Below the pieces are notes generated by a model. It saw only the letters and a list, made by a program, of their open reading frames with translations, was not told where the DNA came from and made no database searches. A DNA stretch of 64,000 bases from Dysosmobacter welbionis (GTDB lineage Bacteria > Bacillota > Clostridia > Oscillospirales > Oscillospiraceae), in contig NZ_CP034413.3 in assembly GCF_005121165.3 (NCBI RefSeq), positions 372,001 through 436,000 of the forward strand, in the 5' to 3' direction. The position numbers and the translations under genes are program-made. The stretch's first letter is position 1. Every line of letters starts with the position of its first letter. This document shows, in pieces, positions 43,568 through 51,723 of the stretch.

Positions 43568-44377
43568 TTATAGATCTGCTGTTGGCAGTTCACCCTTCAT
43601 ACAGCAGGAACAGGGCAGATCCTCATCTGAGAAAGCGCCCGGAATCGCCAGCTGATTTTCATCCGCGCAGATAAAATCCCGCCAGGCCCAGTTCCGGCCC
43701 AACCCCCGCACTGATGTGAGGTTTGGCATGGCTGCGTCTTCAATCGCCAAAGCCCGCCGCAGCAAATCCGGGTAGCGGTGGTACAATGTCCGAATTTCCC
43801 ACCGCTTCATGCTGGGGCAGAAGAAGCAGGAAGACTTGCCCGGCAGGGGAAGGCCGGCATCCCGGATCGCCTGGATGCAGTCCTTTCGGCTCCAGCCCCA
43901 CTCCATCAGGGGATATTCCTTCTGGTATTTTTTATCCTGAAGGTCATGAGGAAGGGCGTTGAGCAGACGGCGCTCCTCTCCGGCATCGTATCCAATGAAC
44001 TTGACGACCTTTTCTCCTTTCTCCCAGGCATCAATGCAGGGCTGGTAGTGCCTGCAGAACTTTTCCTGCGGGGCAACCTTGTGCTTGAGGGAGCATTTTT
44101 TGTACCCATAAGCAATGGAGGGCAGCGTTCCTGAGCGGAGGCACTCCTGCTCCAGCGTCAGCCTCTGGCCGTTCTTCTCGGTGTACCACACCCGCGTGAT
44201 CGCCGGCATCCCATGGTTCTCCAGCCAGCGGCTCATGGTGTCCAGGTAGGCATAGGTATGCGGCTGCTCGGCTCCGGGATCGGCAAAAAGGATCAGGTCG
44301 ACTGGGACATGGTGCCGCCACAGTCCTACCAGCATTGCCGTGCTGTCCGTTCCGCCTCCATACCCAACCACATTCAT
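43568..44377 (-). CDS. PAPS-reductase-like PP-loop protein
   Basis: 269 aa. N-terminal PP-loop GGGTDST at 7-13, then LILFADPGAEQPHTYAYLDT as in the phosphoadenosine-phosphosulfate reductase/DndC superfamily. Cys-rich features (KKCSLKHK, GKSSCFFCPS, CSCC) could hold an Fe-S cluster. These short forms occur in phages and ICEs, not in sulfate assimilation; a role in nucleic acid modification or anti-restriction is possible (inference). The gene sits between VirB4 and the M23 peptidase and overlaps VirB4 by four bases. Confidence 0.75.
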   Translation of the reverse strand: MNVVGYGGGTDSTAMLVGLWRHHVPVDLILFADPGAEQPHTYAYLDTMSRWLENHGMPAITRVWYTEKNGQRLTLEQECLRSGTLPSIAYGYKKCSLKHKVAPQEKFCRHYQPCIDAWEKGEKVVKFIGYDAGEERRLLNALPHDLQDKKYQKEYPLMEWGWSRKDCIQAIRDAGLPLPGKSSCFFCPSMKRWEIRTLYHRYPDLLRRALAIEDAAMPNLTSVRGLGRNWAWRDFICADENQLAIPGAFSDEDLPCSCCMKGELPTADL

Positions 44378-46224
44378 CGCCCGCCCGCTGTGCCGAACAG
44401 CGCCTCCTTATAGGCTGGAGCGTGAACCTCCAACAGATACCGCTCGTTGCCGCATTTGAACAGGCACACACCCCGTTGGGGGAATCGGATGAGGTTGTAC
44501 TCCGCCTCCTCCAGCTGGAGCAGATCCATATAAAACCGCTTGTCAATGGAGCCGCAGTTGAAGATGAACTGGTGGGGCGGGATAGCGAACAGGGGCTTGG
44601 TCAACTCCCGGATGCCCTCCCGGTCAAAGTCCTCCAGATTCTGCGAGGCCATGATGAGGTTGGATTCCTTCTTGCGGACCCGCTTGAGAGTGTTGCGGAT
44701 ATACTCGATGATGGTGGTACCCACCGACACATTATCCGACAGCCACACATACAGCTCGTCCAGCGCCGCTGTGGTGTTGCCGATGGTCAGCAGGCGGTCG
44801 GACATATAGGACAGGATGTTGAACAGCATGGCGCCGCGCACATTCTTGCTGGCCTGCAGCAGCCCCTTGACCCCGAAGACGATAAAGCGGGAGGAGGTCA
44901 CATTGGTGTGCCCGTTGAAGAACTGAGCCTCGGCGCCCTGGCACATGGAGTGGAGGCCCAGCAGGATCTCCTGCAGCAGTTCCGCTGTGTAGAGCTGGTG
45001 GCAGTTCCCATCGTACTCTCTGTACTCCTGCTCAATGAGTTTATAGAGGTCGGAAAGGATGGGATAGTCCTGGGGCTTGAGGCCGGCGAAGTTGGTGCTG
45101 TCGCTGATGCCCCATTTGGCGTACAGCTTGCCCACCATGATCTCAATGGCGTCGATGTGGCGGTCTGAGAAATCCTTGTAGGCCCGGAAAAAGTCCTTGA
45201 GAAAGGAGATGTGCTGGGAGAGCCGGGTGGATTTGCGGAATGCCTCCGGCGCGTCCCTGTCCTCCGGGCCACTGCCGTCATCCCAGCACTTGGGCTCCAG
45301 CGGATTGATGCGGTACACGCCGCCCATCAGATCCATGAAGCAGCCGCCCACCGTCTCACACATATCCTTTTGTTCGTGTTCCACATCCAGGGAAATCACG
45401 GATTTGCCCGCCTCGAGGAAGTTGAGCAGGAGCAGTTTGAGCAGATAGCTCTTACCCTGGCCGGAGTTGCCGAGGATCAGGATGTTGGCGGAGGTCTTAT
45501 CGTCATCCCGCTTATCAAAATCTACGAGGATATTGGCCCCGTACTTGTCCTTGCCGATGTAGAATCCGTGAGGATCGGTCTTGCCAGAATAATTGAAGGG
45601 ATACAGGTTGGCCACCGAGCTGGCCGGAAGGACCCGTTCAAATTGGGCGCCGAAGGCGTTGCGGCCGGCTGGCATAACAGAAACAAAGCCCTCCTGCTGA
45701 CGGAGCATAAGCCGGTCCACATTGAGCTTGGAGCGAACCAGTTCGGTGAGCACATCGGTCTGGAGCAGCTTGAGGGTGTCGTAGTCCGGGGCGGTCAGCT
45801 CCAGGAACACCGCACAGTGGAGGAGCGGCTCCCGGTTGCGGTGCATGGAGGAGACCAGGGTAACCACATCCTGCAGGTTGGCCTCGGCAGTGACAGTCTG
45901 CTGGAGATCCTCGGTGCTGGAGCGGGACATTCGGTGCTTGTTGGCGGCGTTGTGGATGATCCGGCGCTCCTCACTGGGGGTGACCTGCCGGGTGTAGATG
46001 CGGATGGTGACCCCGTCCATCTCGCCCAGATGCCGCAGGATGGCCTGCTCATCGGTAGAAGTGGGGTACTCCCGCAGCGCCCATACACAGCGGCAGGTGT
46101 TGCCGCACAGGTAGTGGTCCACCTTGAAGTCGATGACCGAGGGGGCGACCATGTCGAGGAAATCCTTGATATATGGTTCCTCCACCACAGGCCGGGGAGA
46201 GTTCTTTGTTCTGTTTTTCGGCAA
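44374..46224 (-). CDS. VirB4/TraE-type conjugation ATPase
   Basis: 616 aa from a TTG at 46224 with AGGAGG nine bases upstream. Walker A GNSGQGKS at 252-259, VISLDVEHEQKDMCE as the following strand, a Walker B region near AALDELYVWL, and C-terminal YLLEVHAPAY. This is the energising ATPase of the type IV secretion channel. Its N-terminal domain is shorter than usual; the preceding gene (46336-46917) may supply part of it. The ribosome site lies in a hairpin. Confidence 0.92.
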   Translation of the reverse strand: MPKNRTKNSPRPVVEEPYIKDFLDMVAPSVIDFKVDHYLCGNTCRCVWALREYPTSTDEQAILRHLGEMDGVTIRIYTRQVTPSEERRIIHNAANKHRMSRSSTEDLQQTVTAEANLQDVVTLVSSMHRNREPLLHCAVFLELTAPDYDTLKLLQTDVLTELVRSKLNVDRLMLRQQEGFVSVMPAGRNAFGAQFERVLPASSVANLYPFNYSGKTDPHGFYIGKDKYGANILVDFDKRDDDKTSANILILGNSGQGKSYLLKLLLLNFLEAGKSVISLDVEHEQKDMCETVGGCFMDLMGGVYRINPLEPKCWDDGSGPEDRDAPEAFRKSTRLSQHISFLKDFFRAYKDFSDRHIDAIEIMVGKLYAKWGISDSTNFAGLKPQDYPILSDLYKLIEQEYREYDGNCHQLYTAELLQEILLGLHSMCQGAEAQFFNGHTNVTSSRFIVFGVKGLLQASKNVRGAMLFNILSYMSDRLLTIGNTTAALDELYVWLSDNVSVGTTIIEYIRNTLKRVRKKESNLIMASQNLEDFDREGIRELTKPLFAIPPHQFIFNCGSIDKRFYMDLLQLEEAEYNLIRFPQRGVCLFKCGNERYLLEVHAPAYKEALFGTAGGR

Positions 46225-46256
46225 TGAAAAAACCTCCTGTCCAGGCCGGCAGGAGA
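46225..46256 (-). promoter_or_regulatory. Hairpin enclosing the VirB4 ribosome site
   Basis: Minus strand CTCCTG (46254-46249 region) can pair with CAGGAG, whose last bases are the AGGAGG ribosome site (46238-46233); six T then fill the spacer before the TTG start. This may act as a terminator, a translation block or both. A second inverted repeat, GATATGGCC/GGCCATATC, lies at 46281-46314. Confidence 0.4.
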
Positions 46257-46335
46257 TCTTTTATCGCACTGTTTCTTCCTGATATGGCCCGGAAGTTCTC
46301 CTGACGGCCATATCAATTAAATTGTGGGGCACGGG

Positions 46336-46917
46336 TCAGTCATTCAGAATGATCCAGCGTTCCCCGTCGTAATCCTCATATTTTTCCGTGGTGGCATTCT
46401 GCTCAAAATACACGCCCAGCATGCGCTTGAGATCCTCGCCGCTGGCGAGGCTTGCCTTGAAGCCCTGATCCTCGAGGCTTTTCTGGATGCGGGAGAGGTG
46501 GGTGTGCAGCTCCATCCCTGTTTCCTCACGCAACCGGACCAGTATGAAGAACTCACGGGCGGTCGCCATCTGGATCTGTAGACGGTCCAGTGATTTAGCG
46601 TCCGCCTCCAGCAGCCGGCTGATGACCGGCAGGTCCTCCTCGGCAGCCCGCTGGCGATAGTGCCTCTTGTTGTCCTCAAAGCTCTCCTTGGAGTTGAGGG
46701 CCAACATCTCGATCTCAGCCTGCCCCTTGAGGACGGTCATGAGGGCATAGATGCGATTGCTCACAGCCTCCGGGGGCTGGACCGAGAGGTTGGTGGGCTT
46801 GATGGCAAAGAAAATCAGCCTCCCATGACTGGTCTTTAGGCCGCTGTCGGTGATCTCGTCGATCCCGATGAGCTGCCGGGTAGTCTGTTTGGCCGTTGCT
46901 TCTTTTTTTCTGCTCAT
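46336..46917 (-). CDS. VirB4-associated ICE protein
   Basis: 193 aa. Between PrgI and VirB4, the conserved place of a short gene in Tn1549-like elements. Contains RQLIGIDEITDSGLKTSHGR, then LIFFAIKPTNLSVQPPEAVS and a helical second half (LEADAKSLDRLQIQMATARE, FILVRLREETGMELHTHLSR). The pattern resembles the N-terminal region of VirB4/TraE proteins, so it could be a detached part of that protein. Overlaps the PrgI stop by four bases. Confidence 0.7.
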   Translation of the reverse strand: MSRKKEATAKQTTRQLIGIDEITDSGLKTSHGRLIFFAIKPTNLSVQPPEAVSNRIYALMTVLKGQAEIEMLALNSKESFEDNKRHYRQRAAEEDLPVISRLLEADAKSLDRLQIQMATAREFFILVRLREETGMELHTHLSRIQKSLEDQGFKASLASGEDLKRMLGVYFEQNATTEKYEDYDGERWIILND

Positions 46918-47204
46918 TTTCTATCACTCCTATCCGTTGATGGATTACACAGCCCCCAGGCATAGGTCTGCTGGCCCAGGAGGAAATATCGGATTGCATA
47001 GCGCAGGAAGTCCAAGATACTGGTATCCTCCAGCCGAATCGAGAGGAAGGCATAGGCCGCAGTGATTACCACTGGGGGCAGGAAGCCAAGTTGGGCCATG
47101 GCAAACACAGAGATCAGGGCGCCCACGCCAATGATAGCGATGTCCCGCAGTTCCCACAGCCACAGTACGGCTTTGGATTTCAGATTATCGGGATAAATGT
47201 ACAT
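46914..47204 (-). CDS. PrgI-like membrane protein (VirB3-type)
   Basis: 96 aa with two adjacent membrane helices (IAIIGVGALISVFAMAQLGF and PPVVITAAYAFLSIR) and the family start YIYPDNLKSKAVLWLWELRD. PrgI proteins play the VirB3 part in Gram-positive type IV secretion systems, next to VirB4. Ribosome site GAGGTGAAAC. Confidence 0.85.
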   Translation of the reverse strand: MYIYPDNLKSKAVLWLWELRDIAIIGVGALISVFAMAQLGFLPPVVITAAYAFLSIRLEDTSILDFLRYAIRYFLLGQQTYAWGLCNPSTDRSDRK

Positions 47205-47212
47205 GTTTCACC

Positions 47213-47761
47213 TCACATCGTCATGCTCATTCCAAACCCCTGTTCATCCTGATCGGGGCCGAATTCCTGATCTTGTACTTCGTCTGGGCTTTGTTCCATC
47301 AACCAAGATTGGAGTTCCTGTGCCACCAACCCCACAACGAAGACTCGTTTGGATACGCCATTATGCGCCTCCACATACTGCTCAACGCGGTGGAAAAGAG
47401 ATTCGGGCATAGCAATGGCCAGCGTCCGTTCTTTCTTGTTGTCCTGAAGGACCGCACTCTGGAGCGGTTCCTCGCCATGTTCCCACTGATCCAGTGCCTG
47501 ATTCAAAAGGCTCTGAACCAGTGCCTTTTGGGTGAGGGGCGCATGAGCATCCAGGTAGGACTTCAGCCGCTGAAACATGTCATCTGAGATCTGAACGGCC
47601 AGGGTGCGCTGTTCCTGCTTTGCTGTGGCTGGCTGGTCCAGATAGGTAGTGAGTATCTTAGTGAGATACTCACCGTTTGTCATTTCAGGACTTTTGCCCT
47701 CCATCAGCCGCTTGTGAAGCGACTCGGGAATCAAGCCGCAGAGGTTTTTCATCGGTTCCAT
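47213..47761 (-). CDS. Ribbon-helix-helix-like ICE protein with repeated modules
   Basis: 182 aa. Three related modules of about 45-55 residues: GLIPESLHKRLMEGKSPEMT, LAVQISDDMFQRLKSYLDAH and LAIAMPESLFHRVEQYVEAH, each a strand plus helix pair as in ribbon-helix-helix proteins. The C-terminus is acidic. A DNA-binding or relaxosome role is likely. AGGAGA lies eight bases before the ATG at 47761. It is the first gene after the interrupted methyltransferase. Confidence 0.65.
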   Translation of the reverse strand: MEPMKNLCGLIPESLHKRLMEGKSPEMTNGEYLTKILTTYLDQPATAKQEQRTLAVQISDDMFQRLKSYLDAHAPLTQKALVQSLLNQALDQWEHGEEPLQSAVLQDNKKERTLAIAMPESLFHRVEQYVEAHNGVSKRVFVVGLVAQELQSWLMEQSPDEVQDQEFGPDQDEQGFGMSMTM

Positions 47762-47786
47762 GATCGCATCTCCTATTCATAATCAT

Positions 47787-48218
47787 TCAAGCTATCTGTG
47801 CTGTGGTCGCCCATGCGATTCCTTGCAAAACATAGTCGACGCAAGGAATCGCTACACTGTTGCCCAGTGCTTTATAGCGGGCGGAGTCGGAAGCACCCTC
47901 GATATCAGTCCAACCATCCGGAAATCCCTGCAGGCGCTCGCATTCCAGCGGGGTCAGACGGCGGATCAGAAGAACCGAGGCACCTCTTGGAGCGGAGGCG
48001 CTGTTATCTGGCTCGTCCATATCCACGACCAAATCTGTTGCGTCTTTGTGCTGACGAGCGCTCTGAGTGCTGACCACCTCGTTGCTTTTGAACACATCCA
48101 CACGCTGGCGGCTGAACACGGCATGGTGATCTAATCCCGAGGATTGAGTTATCCCGAGATTAGGCGTGGCCTGTTCGCAAATGTGCTGGTTTTTCAATAC
48201 TTTTTGTGTGTTGTTCAT
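47787..48218 (-). pseudogene. dcm: Cytosine methyltransferase, C-terminal fragment joined to the end of RIT element 1
   Basis: The frame begins inside RIT1 at an ATG (48218) with TGGAGG seven bases upstream, runs for 31 codons through the element end (ending GITQSSGLDH), then continues in frame as the end of a C5 methyltransferase: HAVFSRQRVDVF, RRLTPLECERLQGFPDGWTD and motif X GNSVAIPCVDYVL. Alone it lacks the catalytic and cofactor motifs, but it could be translated as a separate chain. Read across the element, ATDH joins HAVF exactly. Confidence 0.85.
48126..48158 (+). repeat. RIT1 left terminal inverted repeat
   Basis: 33 bp, identical to the reverse complement of 51691-51723. Contains two direct copies of a 10-bp box, TAATCCCGAG (48132-48141) and TTATCCCGAG (48149-48158), separated by seven bases. 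The first six bases are also the flanking direct repeat GTGATC. Confidence 0.9.
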
Positions 48219-48244
48219 AAATAACCTCCAGATAAGAAAAATAT

Positions 48245-48306
48245 AAAAACACCTCTATAATGTAGTTGGCGGCGAAAGTCGACTAACTGCATTCAGAGGT
48301 GTTTTT
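48245..48306 (+). promoter_or_regulatory. Ribosome-site-masking hairpin and internal -10 box before ritA of RIT1
   Basis: A perfect 12-base inverted repeat: AAAAACACCTCT (48245-48256) and AGAGGTGTTTTT (48295-48306). The second arm contains the ribosome site GAGGTG and the spacer of the ATG at 48307. TATAAT (48256-48261) lies at the end of the first arm, so transcripts begun inside the loop would lack the first arm and leave the site free, while read-through transcripts would fold and mask it. Confidence 0.65.
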
Positions 48307-49554
48307 ATGTCCGATGAAATTGTGTTTGATGTTCTATGCACAAAAGTGCTGGATGCATTACGGGCTCTGGGGCTTGGTAAGTTCAGCATACGAAACTACT
48401 ACTACGAAGGGATGTGGCCAATCATAAAGGTCTACCGTTCCGAGGGGGTGATATTTTATAGTGCTGCATTTACAAATGAAATTGTGAATCGTTTTCACTT
48501 GGATCATGAAAATGGTTTGGTAGCCGACCGGATCTGGGCAAAAGTCAGAAAGGCATCCATTCTCTTCGAGGAGTATGTTCAAACCGGAAAAATAGTCTGG
48601 AAACGTGTTAGACCTGATCCGAAAATTTCCTTAGCTCCGTACTATCATGAACTCCTGCGTAGATTCTGTCAACATGAAGCGAATACGCGGGCCATTGGAT
48701 TTGAGAGCTTACGGGACGAGGAGAATGTCTGCCGCAAATTCTTTGCATACCTCGATGCCAGCGGTTGCCATACTTGCCAAGATATTAATTTAGTAAATGT
48801 CAACGCTTTTCTGCTGTTCATCGCATCTCAACGAAAATCGAGCATGGACAGAGTGTGCAACACATTGAAACATCTGAGCGCATACTTGGTGTCCATACAA
48901 AACTGCTGCGATTTCAGCGCCGCATTGACTACTCGTCCCGCGCCCCGAAAGAAACTGCGGCCTGCCTTTTCCGCAAAAGAGGTTCACACCGTCGTGGATG
49001 CAGCGGCAAAAAATCCGTCCTTATCGCTCCGCGATACTGCGATGTTTGCTGTTGCCGCCAGTTTGGGACTGAGAGCTGGGGACATTGTTCGCTTAACGCT
49101 CTCGGACATTGACTGGATTCATCATGAAATACGCTTCGTACAGAACAAAACCGGAGTGGAACTGCACCTTCCTCTCGAAGCATCGGTAGGAAACGCCATT
49201 GCGAACTATATTCTTCACGAGCGGCCCAAAACGCAGTCCCCAGCTCTCTTTGTGCGTTCCCGTATTCCTTTTGACTTCATGACTTCGACTGCTACGGGAG
49301 ACCGGCTCAGAAAATATATGAAACTCTCAGATGTTGAGTATACTCCGGGCGATGGAAAAGGCTTTCACAGTTTCAGAAGGTATGTTGCCAGTTCCATGAT
49401 AAACCAAGAAGTACCGATCGATACAGTGAAAGAAATCTTAGGGCATACGCAGATTGGCTCCATGAAAGCATATATGCGGATCAGCCGGGACAAGCTCGCA
49501 ATGTGTGCACTCGGACTTGACGGTATTGAGGTTGTCCAGGAGGCTTTGTTATGA
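48307..49554 (+). CDS. ritA: RIT1 tyrosine recombinase A
   Basis: 415 aa, longest of the trio. N-terminal 110 residues are specific to this position; 115-205 form a SAM-like core-binding domain (HELLRRFCQHEANTRAIGFE). The catalytic domain 215-410 has all key residues: Arg in SLGLRAGDI, Lys in QNKTG, H-S-F-R in KGFHSFRRYV, His in LGHTQIGS and the nucleophile Tyr in KAYMRIS. It should cut and rejoin DNA at the element ends together with the other two. Its stop overlaps the start of the next gene by four bases. Confidence 0.9.
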   Translation: MSDEIVFDVLCTKVLDALRALGLGKFSIRNYYYEGMWPIIKVYRSEGVIFYSAAFTNEIVNRFHLDHENGLVADRIWAKVRKASILFEEYVQTGKIVWKRVRPDPKISLAPYYHELLRRFCQHEANTRAIGFESLRDEENVCRKFFAYLDASGCHTCQDINLVNVNAFLLFIASQRKSSMDRVCNTLKHLSAYLVSIQNCCDFSAALTTRPAPRKKLRPAFSAKEVHTVVDAAAKNPSLSLRDTAMFAVAASLGLRAGDIVRLTLSDIDWIHHEIRFVQNKTGVELHLPLEASVGNAIANYILHERPKTQSPALFVRSRIPFDFMTSTATGDRLRKYMKLSDVEYTPGDGKGFHSFRRYVASSMINQEVPIDTVKEILGHTQIGSMKAYMRISRDKLAMCALGLDGIEVVQEALL

Positions 49555-50522
49555 GATCTGCATTCACCGGGGCATTTGCACCCTATATTTGCGGCTTGAT
49601 TGAAAAGAAACAAGCCCTCGGCTATGACTACCACGGAAGTGCGTGCATTCTTCGAACTTTTGATGAATTCTGCCGTGAGCAATTTCCGAACGAGACCTGC
49701 TTGACTGCGGAGTTAGCCATGAAATGGGCTGAACAGTTCAAGACCGAGAAAAATCTGTCCAGATTGAATAGGGTATCTGTGATTCGGGAGCTCGCTAAAT
49801 ACATGAATAGTGTAGGAGAACAGGCTTATCTTTTACCACTTCAACTCACGAAGAAAAGCGGACGCCATATCCCCTACATTTATTCAAAGGAAGATTTGCC
49901 CAAGTTGTTCAAGGAAATAGATTCTCTGCAGCCCAGCCTTAGAGCACCCACAAAGCATCTGGTGGTATCTGTAATATTTCGCTTGATCTACTGTTGCGGT
50001 CTCAGACCCGTAGAAGCCAGACGGCTCCGAAGAGAGGATGTCAACCTGTTTGATGGGACGGTGAATATCCTTGAATCGAAAGGACATAAAGACAGAATCG
50101 TTGTCTTGTCCGAAGATATGCTTGAACTGTGCAGGAATTATGACCTGCGCGTAGAGAAGATATACCCTCACCGCAAATATTTCTTCCAGAGTCCAAGTGT
50201 CCGAGGTGACGGAATGTACTCAATGGAGTGGATTATTCCGACATTCAGAAGGTTCCTTCAGACGGCAGGCATATCCGGATACGGTGAGATCCGGCCCAGA
50301 CTTTATGACCTGCGGCATACATTTGCAACACATCGGCTGTACCAGTGGGTAAAGGAAGGAAAAGATATAAATGCCTGCCTTGCGTATTTGAGCGAGTATA
50401 TGGGCCATTCAAATCTCGAGAGCACGGCATATTATATTCATCTTCTTCCAACGCTTTATACCGACTTGCCAGAACTGCGTCTTGATAGTTCCCTTGAAAT
50501 GGAGGCAGATTTATGCGACTGA
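49551..50522 (+). CDS. ritB: RIT1 tyrosine recombinase B
   Basis: 323 aa. Core-binding domain in the first 110 residues (YICGLIEKKQALGYDYHGSA), catalytic domain 120-315 with Arg in CCGLRPVEA, Lys in SKGHKDR, a motif RLYDLRHTFATH, His in YMGHSNLES and Tyr in TAYYIHL. The first position of the H-x-x-R box is Tyr instead of His; the matching protein of RIT2 has His. Whether this weakens catalysis is unknown. Overlaps the next gene by ten bases. Confidence 0.9.
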   Translation: MRSAFTGAFAPYICGLIEKKQALGYDYHGSACILRTFDEFCREQFPNETCLTAELAMKWAEQFKTEKNLSRLNRVSVIRELAKYMNSVGEQAYLLPLQLTKKSGRHIPYIYSKEDLPKLFKEIDSLQPSLRAPTKHLVVSVIFRLIYCCGLRPVEARRLRREDVNLFDGTVNILESKGHKDRIVVLSEDMLELCRNYDLRVEKIYPHRKYFFQSPSVRGDGMYSMEWIIPTFRRFLQTAGISGYGEIRPRLYDLRHTFATHRLYQWVKEGKDINACLAYLSEYMGHSNLESTAYYIHLLPTLYTDLPELRLDSSLEMEADLCD

Positions 50523-51547
50523 AAGACGAGAAATTCTATAAAACGGTAAGGGACTTCCTTGACATCTACTTGATCAAGCATAGAGGCTATAGCTTAAATA
50601 CTCAGAAATCGTATCGAGAGGCAATAAATCTTCTTCTCCTTTATTTTAAAACGGAACTGGGGCTTGAATATGCCAGTATTGGGTTCGAGGACATCACTTA
50701 CTCAAATATAACCGGTTTTCTCGAATGGCTCTCAAAATCCAGAGGATGTTCTCCAGCAACGGTAAATCTGCGTTTGATGGCAATTCGTTCTTTCACAAAA
50801 TATGCAGGGATATTAGATTCCGGCAAAATCTATATGCAGGTCGAAGTCGGCAATATTTCTGTTCGGAAAACTCCGGGAAAAGTCGTGGAGTTTCTGACGG
50901 CTCCTGCATTGGAAACTCTTTTTGAGCAGCCCAACCGCTTCAAGACGAATGGATACCGTGACTTCTGCTTTATGCGGTTGATGTACGACACCGCAGCACG
51001 TTGCCAGGAACTGGTGGATGCAAAAATTCATGATTTGAGCATTCGAAAGACTCATGCAACAATCTGCCTTACTGGAAAGGGAAATAAACTGCGAATAGTT
51101 CCAATCTCCCCCTCTGTGGTTGAATTGCTCAAAACTTATCTGGATAAAGCACATCCGACCGAGCAAAGGCAGAGTGATGACTATCTTTTCTTTACAACGC
51201 ATCATGGTCGCAAAAGCAGAATGTCCACCGATGCCGTTAATCTCTTTATGAAAAAATATGGTGAAATGGCAAGGCGGGCTTGTCCTGAAGTGCCAGAACG
51301 AGTACATCCACACCAACTTAGGCATTCCCGTGCCATGCATCTGTATCGTGCCGGGATGCCGCTTGTCCTCCTCGCGGAGTTCCTTGGGCATGCCGACGTC
51401 AACACAACCCGGATCTATGCATGGGCCGATACTGAGATGAAGCGGCAGGCAATTCAAAAGGTATCCAAGGTCACAGAGGGAGATACTATTGAACCAATAT
51501 GGGCAAACGATGAGGAGTTGATAAAGCGCCTTTATGGTTTGGCTTGA
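50513..51547 (+). CDS. ritC: RIT1 tyrosine recombinase C
   Basis: 344 aa. N-terminal SAM-like domain (FLDIYLIKHRGYSLNTQKSY), catalytic domain 155-320: Arg in AARCQELVD, Lys in LTGKGNKLR, H-Q-L-R in HPHQLRHSRAMH, His in LGHADVNTT and Tyr in RIYAWAD. All catalytic positions are intact. It ends the trio; a 12-base-pair hairpin follows at 51576. Confidence 0.9.
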   Translation: MRLKDEKFYKTVRDFLDIYLIKHRGYSLNTQKSYREAINLLLLYFKTELGLEYASIGFEDITYSNITGFLEWLSKSRGCSPATVNLRLMAIRSFTKYAGILDSGKIYMQVEVGNISVRKTPGKVVEFLTAPALETLFEQPNRFKTNGYRDFCFMRLMYDTAARCQELVDAKIHDLSIRKTHATICLTGKGNKLRIVPISPSVVELLKTYLDKAHPTEQRQSDDYLFFTTHHGRKSRMSTDAVNLFMKKYGEMARRACPEVPERVHPHQLRHSRAMHLYRAGMPLVLLAEFLGHADVNTTRIYAWADTEMKRQAIQKVSKVTEGDTIEPIWANDEELIKRLYGLA

Positions 51548-51575
51548 TTTTACCACATTTTAATCGTGTTCACAA

Positions 51576-51606
51576 TGCGGCGACCAGATCATAGCTGGTC
51601 GCCGCA
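51576..51606 (+). terminator. Hairpin after the RIT1 trio
   Basis: Perfect 12-base stem TGCGGCGACCAG/CTGGTCGCCGCA with a seven-base loop, then AATTTATT. The T-run is poor, but RIT2 has a 12-base stem at the matching place (52712-52745). From 51632 a 22-codon ORF with GGAGG upstream runs into the inverted repeat and stops there. Confidence 0.55.
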
Positions 51607-51690
51607 AATTTATTATCCGGAGGTTTTAACATGAATTACAGCAGCAAAAACACTATCTCGCAACAAAAAGCCGATGGCCAATCTTACTCC

Positions 51691-51723
51691 CTCGGGATAA
51701 CTCAATCCTCGGGATTAGATCAC
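51691..51723 (-). repeat. RIT1 right terminal inverted repeat
   Basis: 33 bp, perfect reverse complement of 48126-48158, with the two 10-bp boxes at the same 17-bp pitch. Unlike the left end it is separated from the flanking GTGATC by 20 more bases. Confidence 0.9.

Noticed and set aside
43568-44377. Sulfate-assimilation PAPS reductase or a Dnd phosphorothioation system
   Set aside because: No other sulfate-assimilation or dnd gene is present; location and short length fit the phage/ICE variety of unknown role.
45211-46227. Plus-strand ORF of 338 codons opposite VirB4
   Set aside because: Complement of VirB4; His/Gly/Val-rich shadow translation.
29774-47204. A plasmid rather than an integrated element
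   Set aside because: No replication initiator or partition genes are visible; the layout matches Tn1549-like integrative conjugative elements. The ends are outside the window, so this cannot be fully excluded.
51632-51700. Outward 22-codon ORF at the right end of RIT1, first thought to mirror the 31-codon frame of the left end
   Set aside because: Re-reading the bases shows it stops inside the inverted repeat and is not in the same frame as the left-end peptide, so symmetry is limited to the ribosome site and ATG region.
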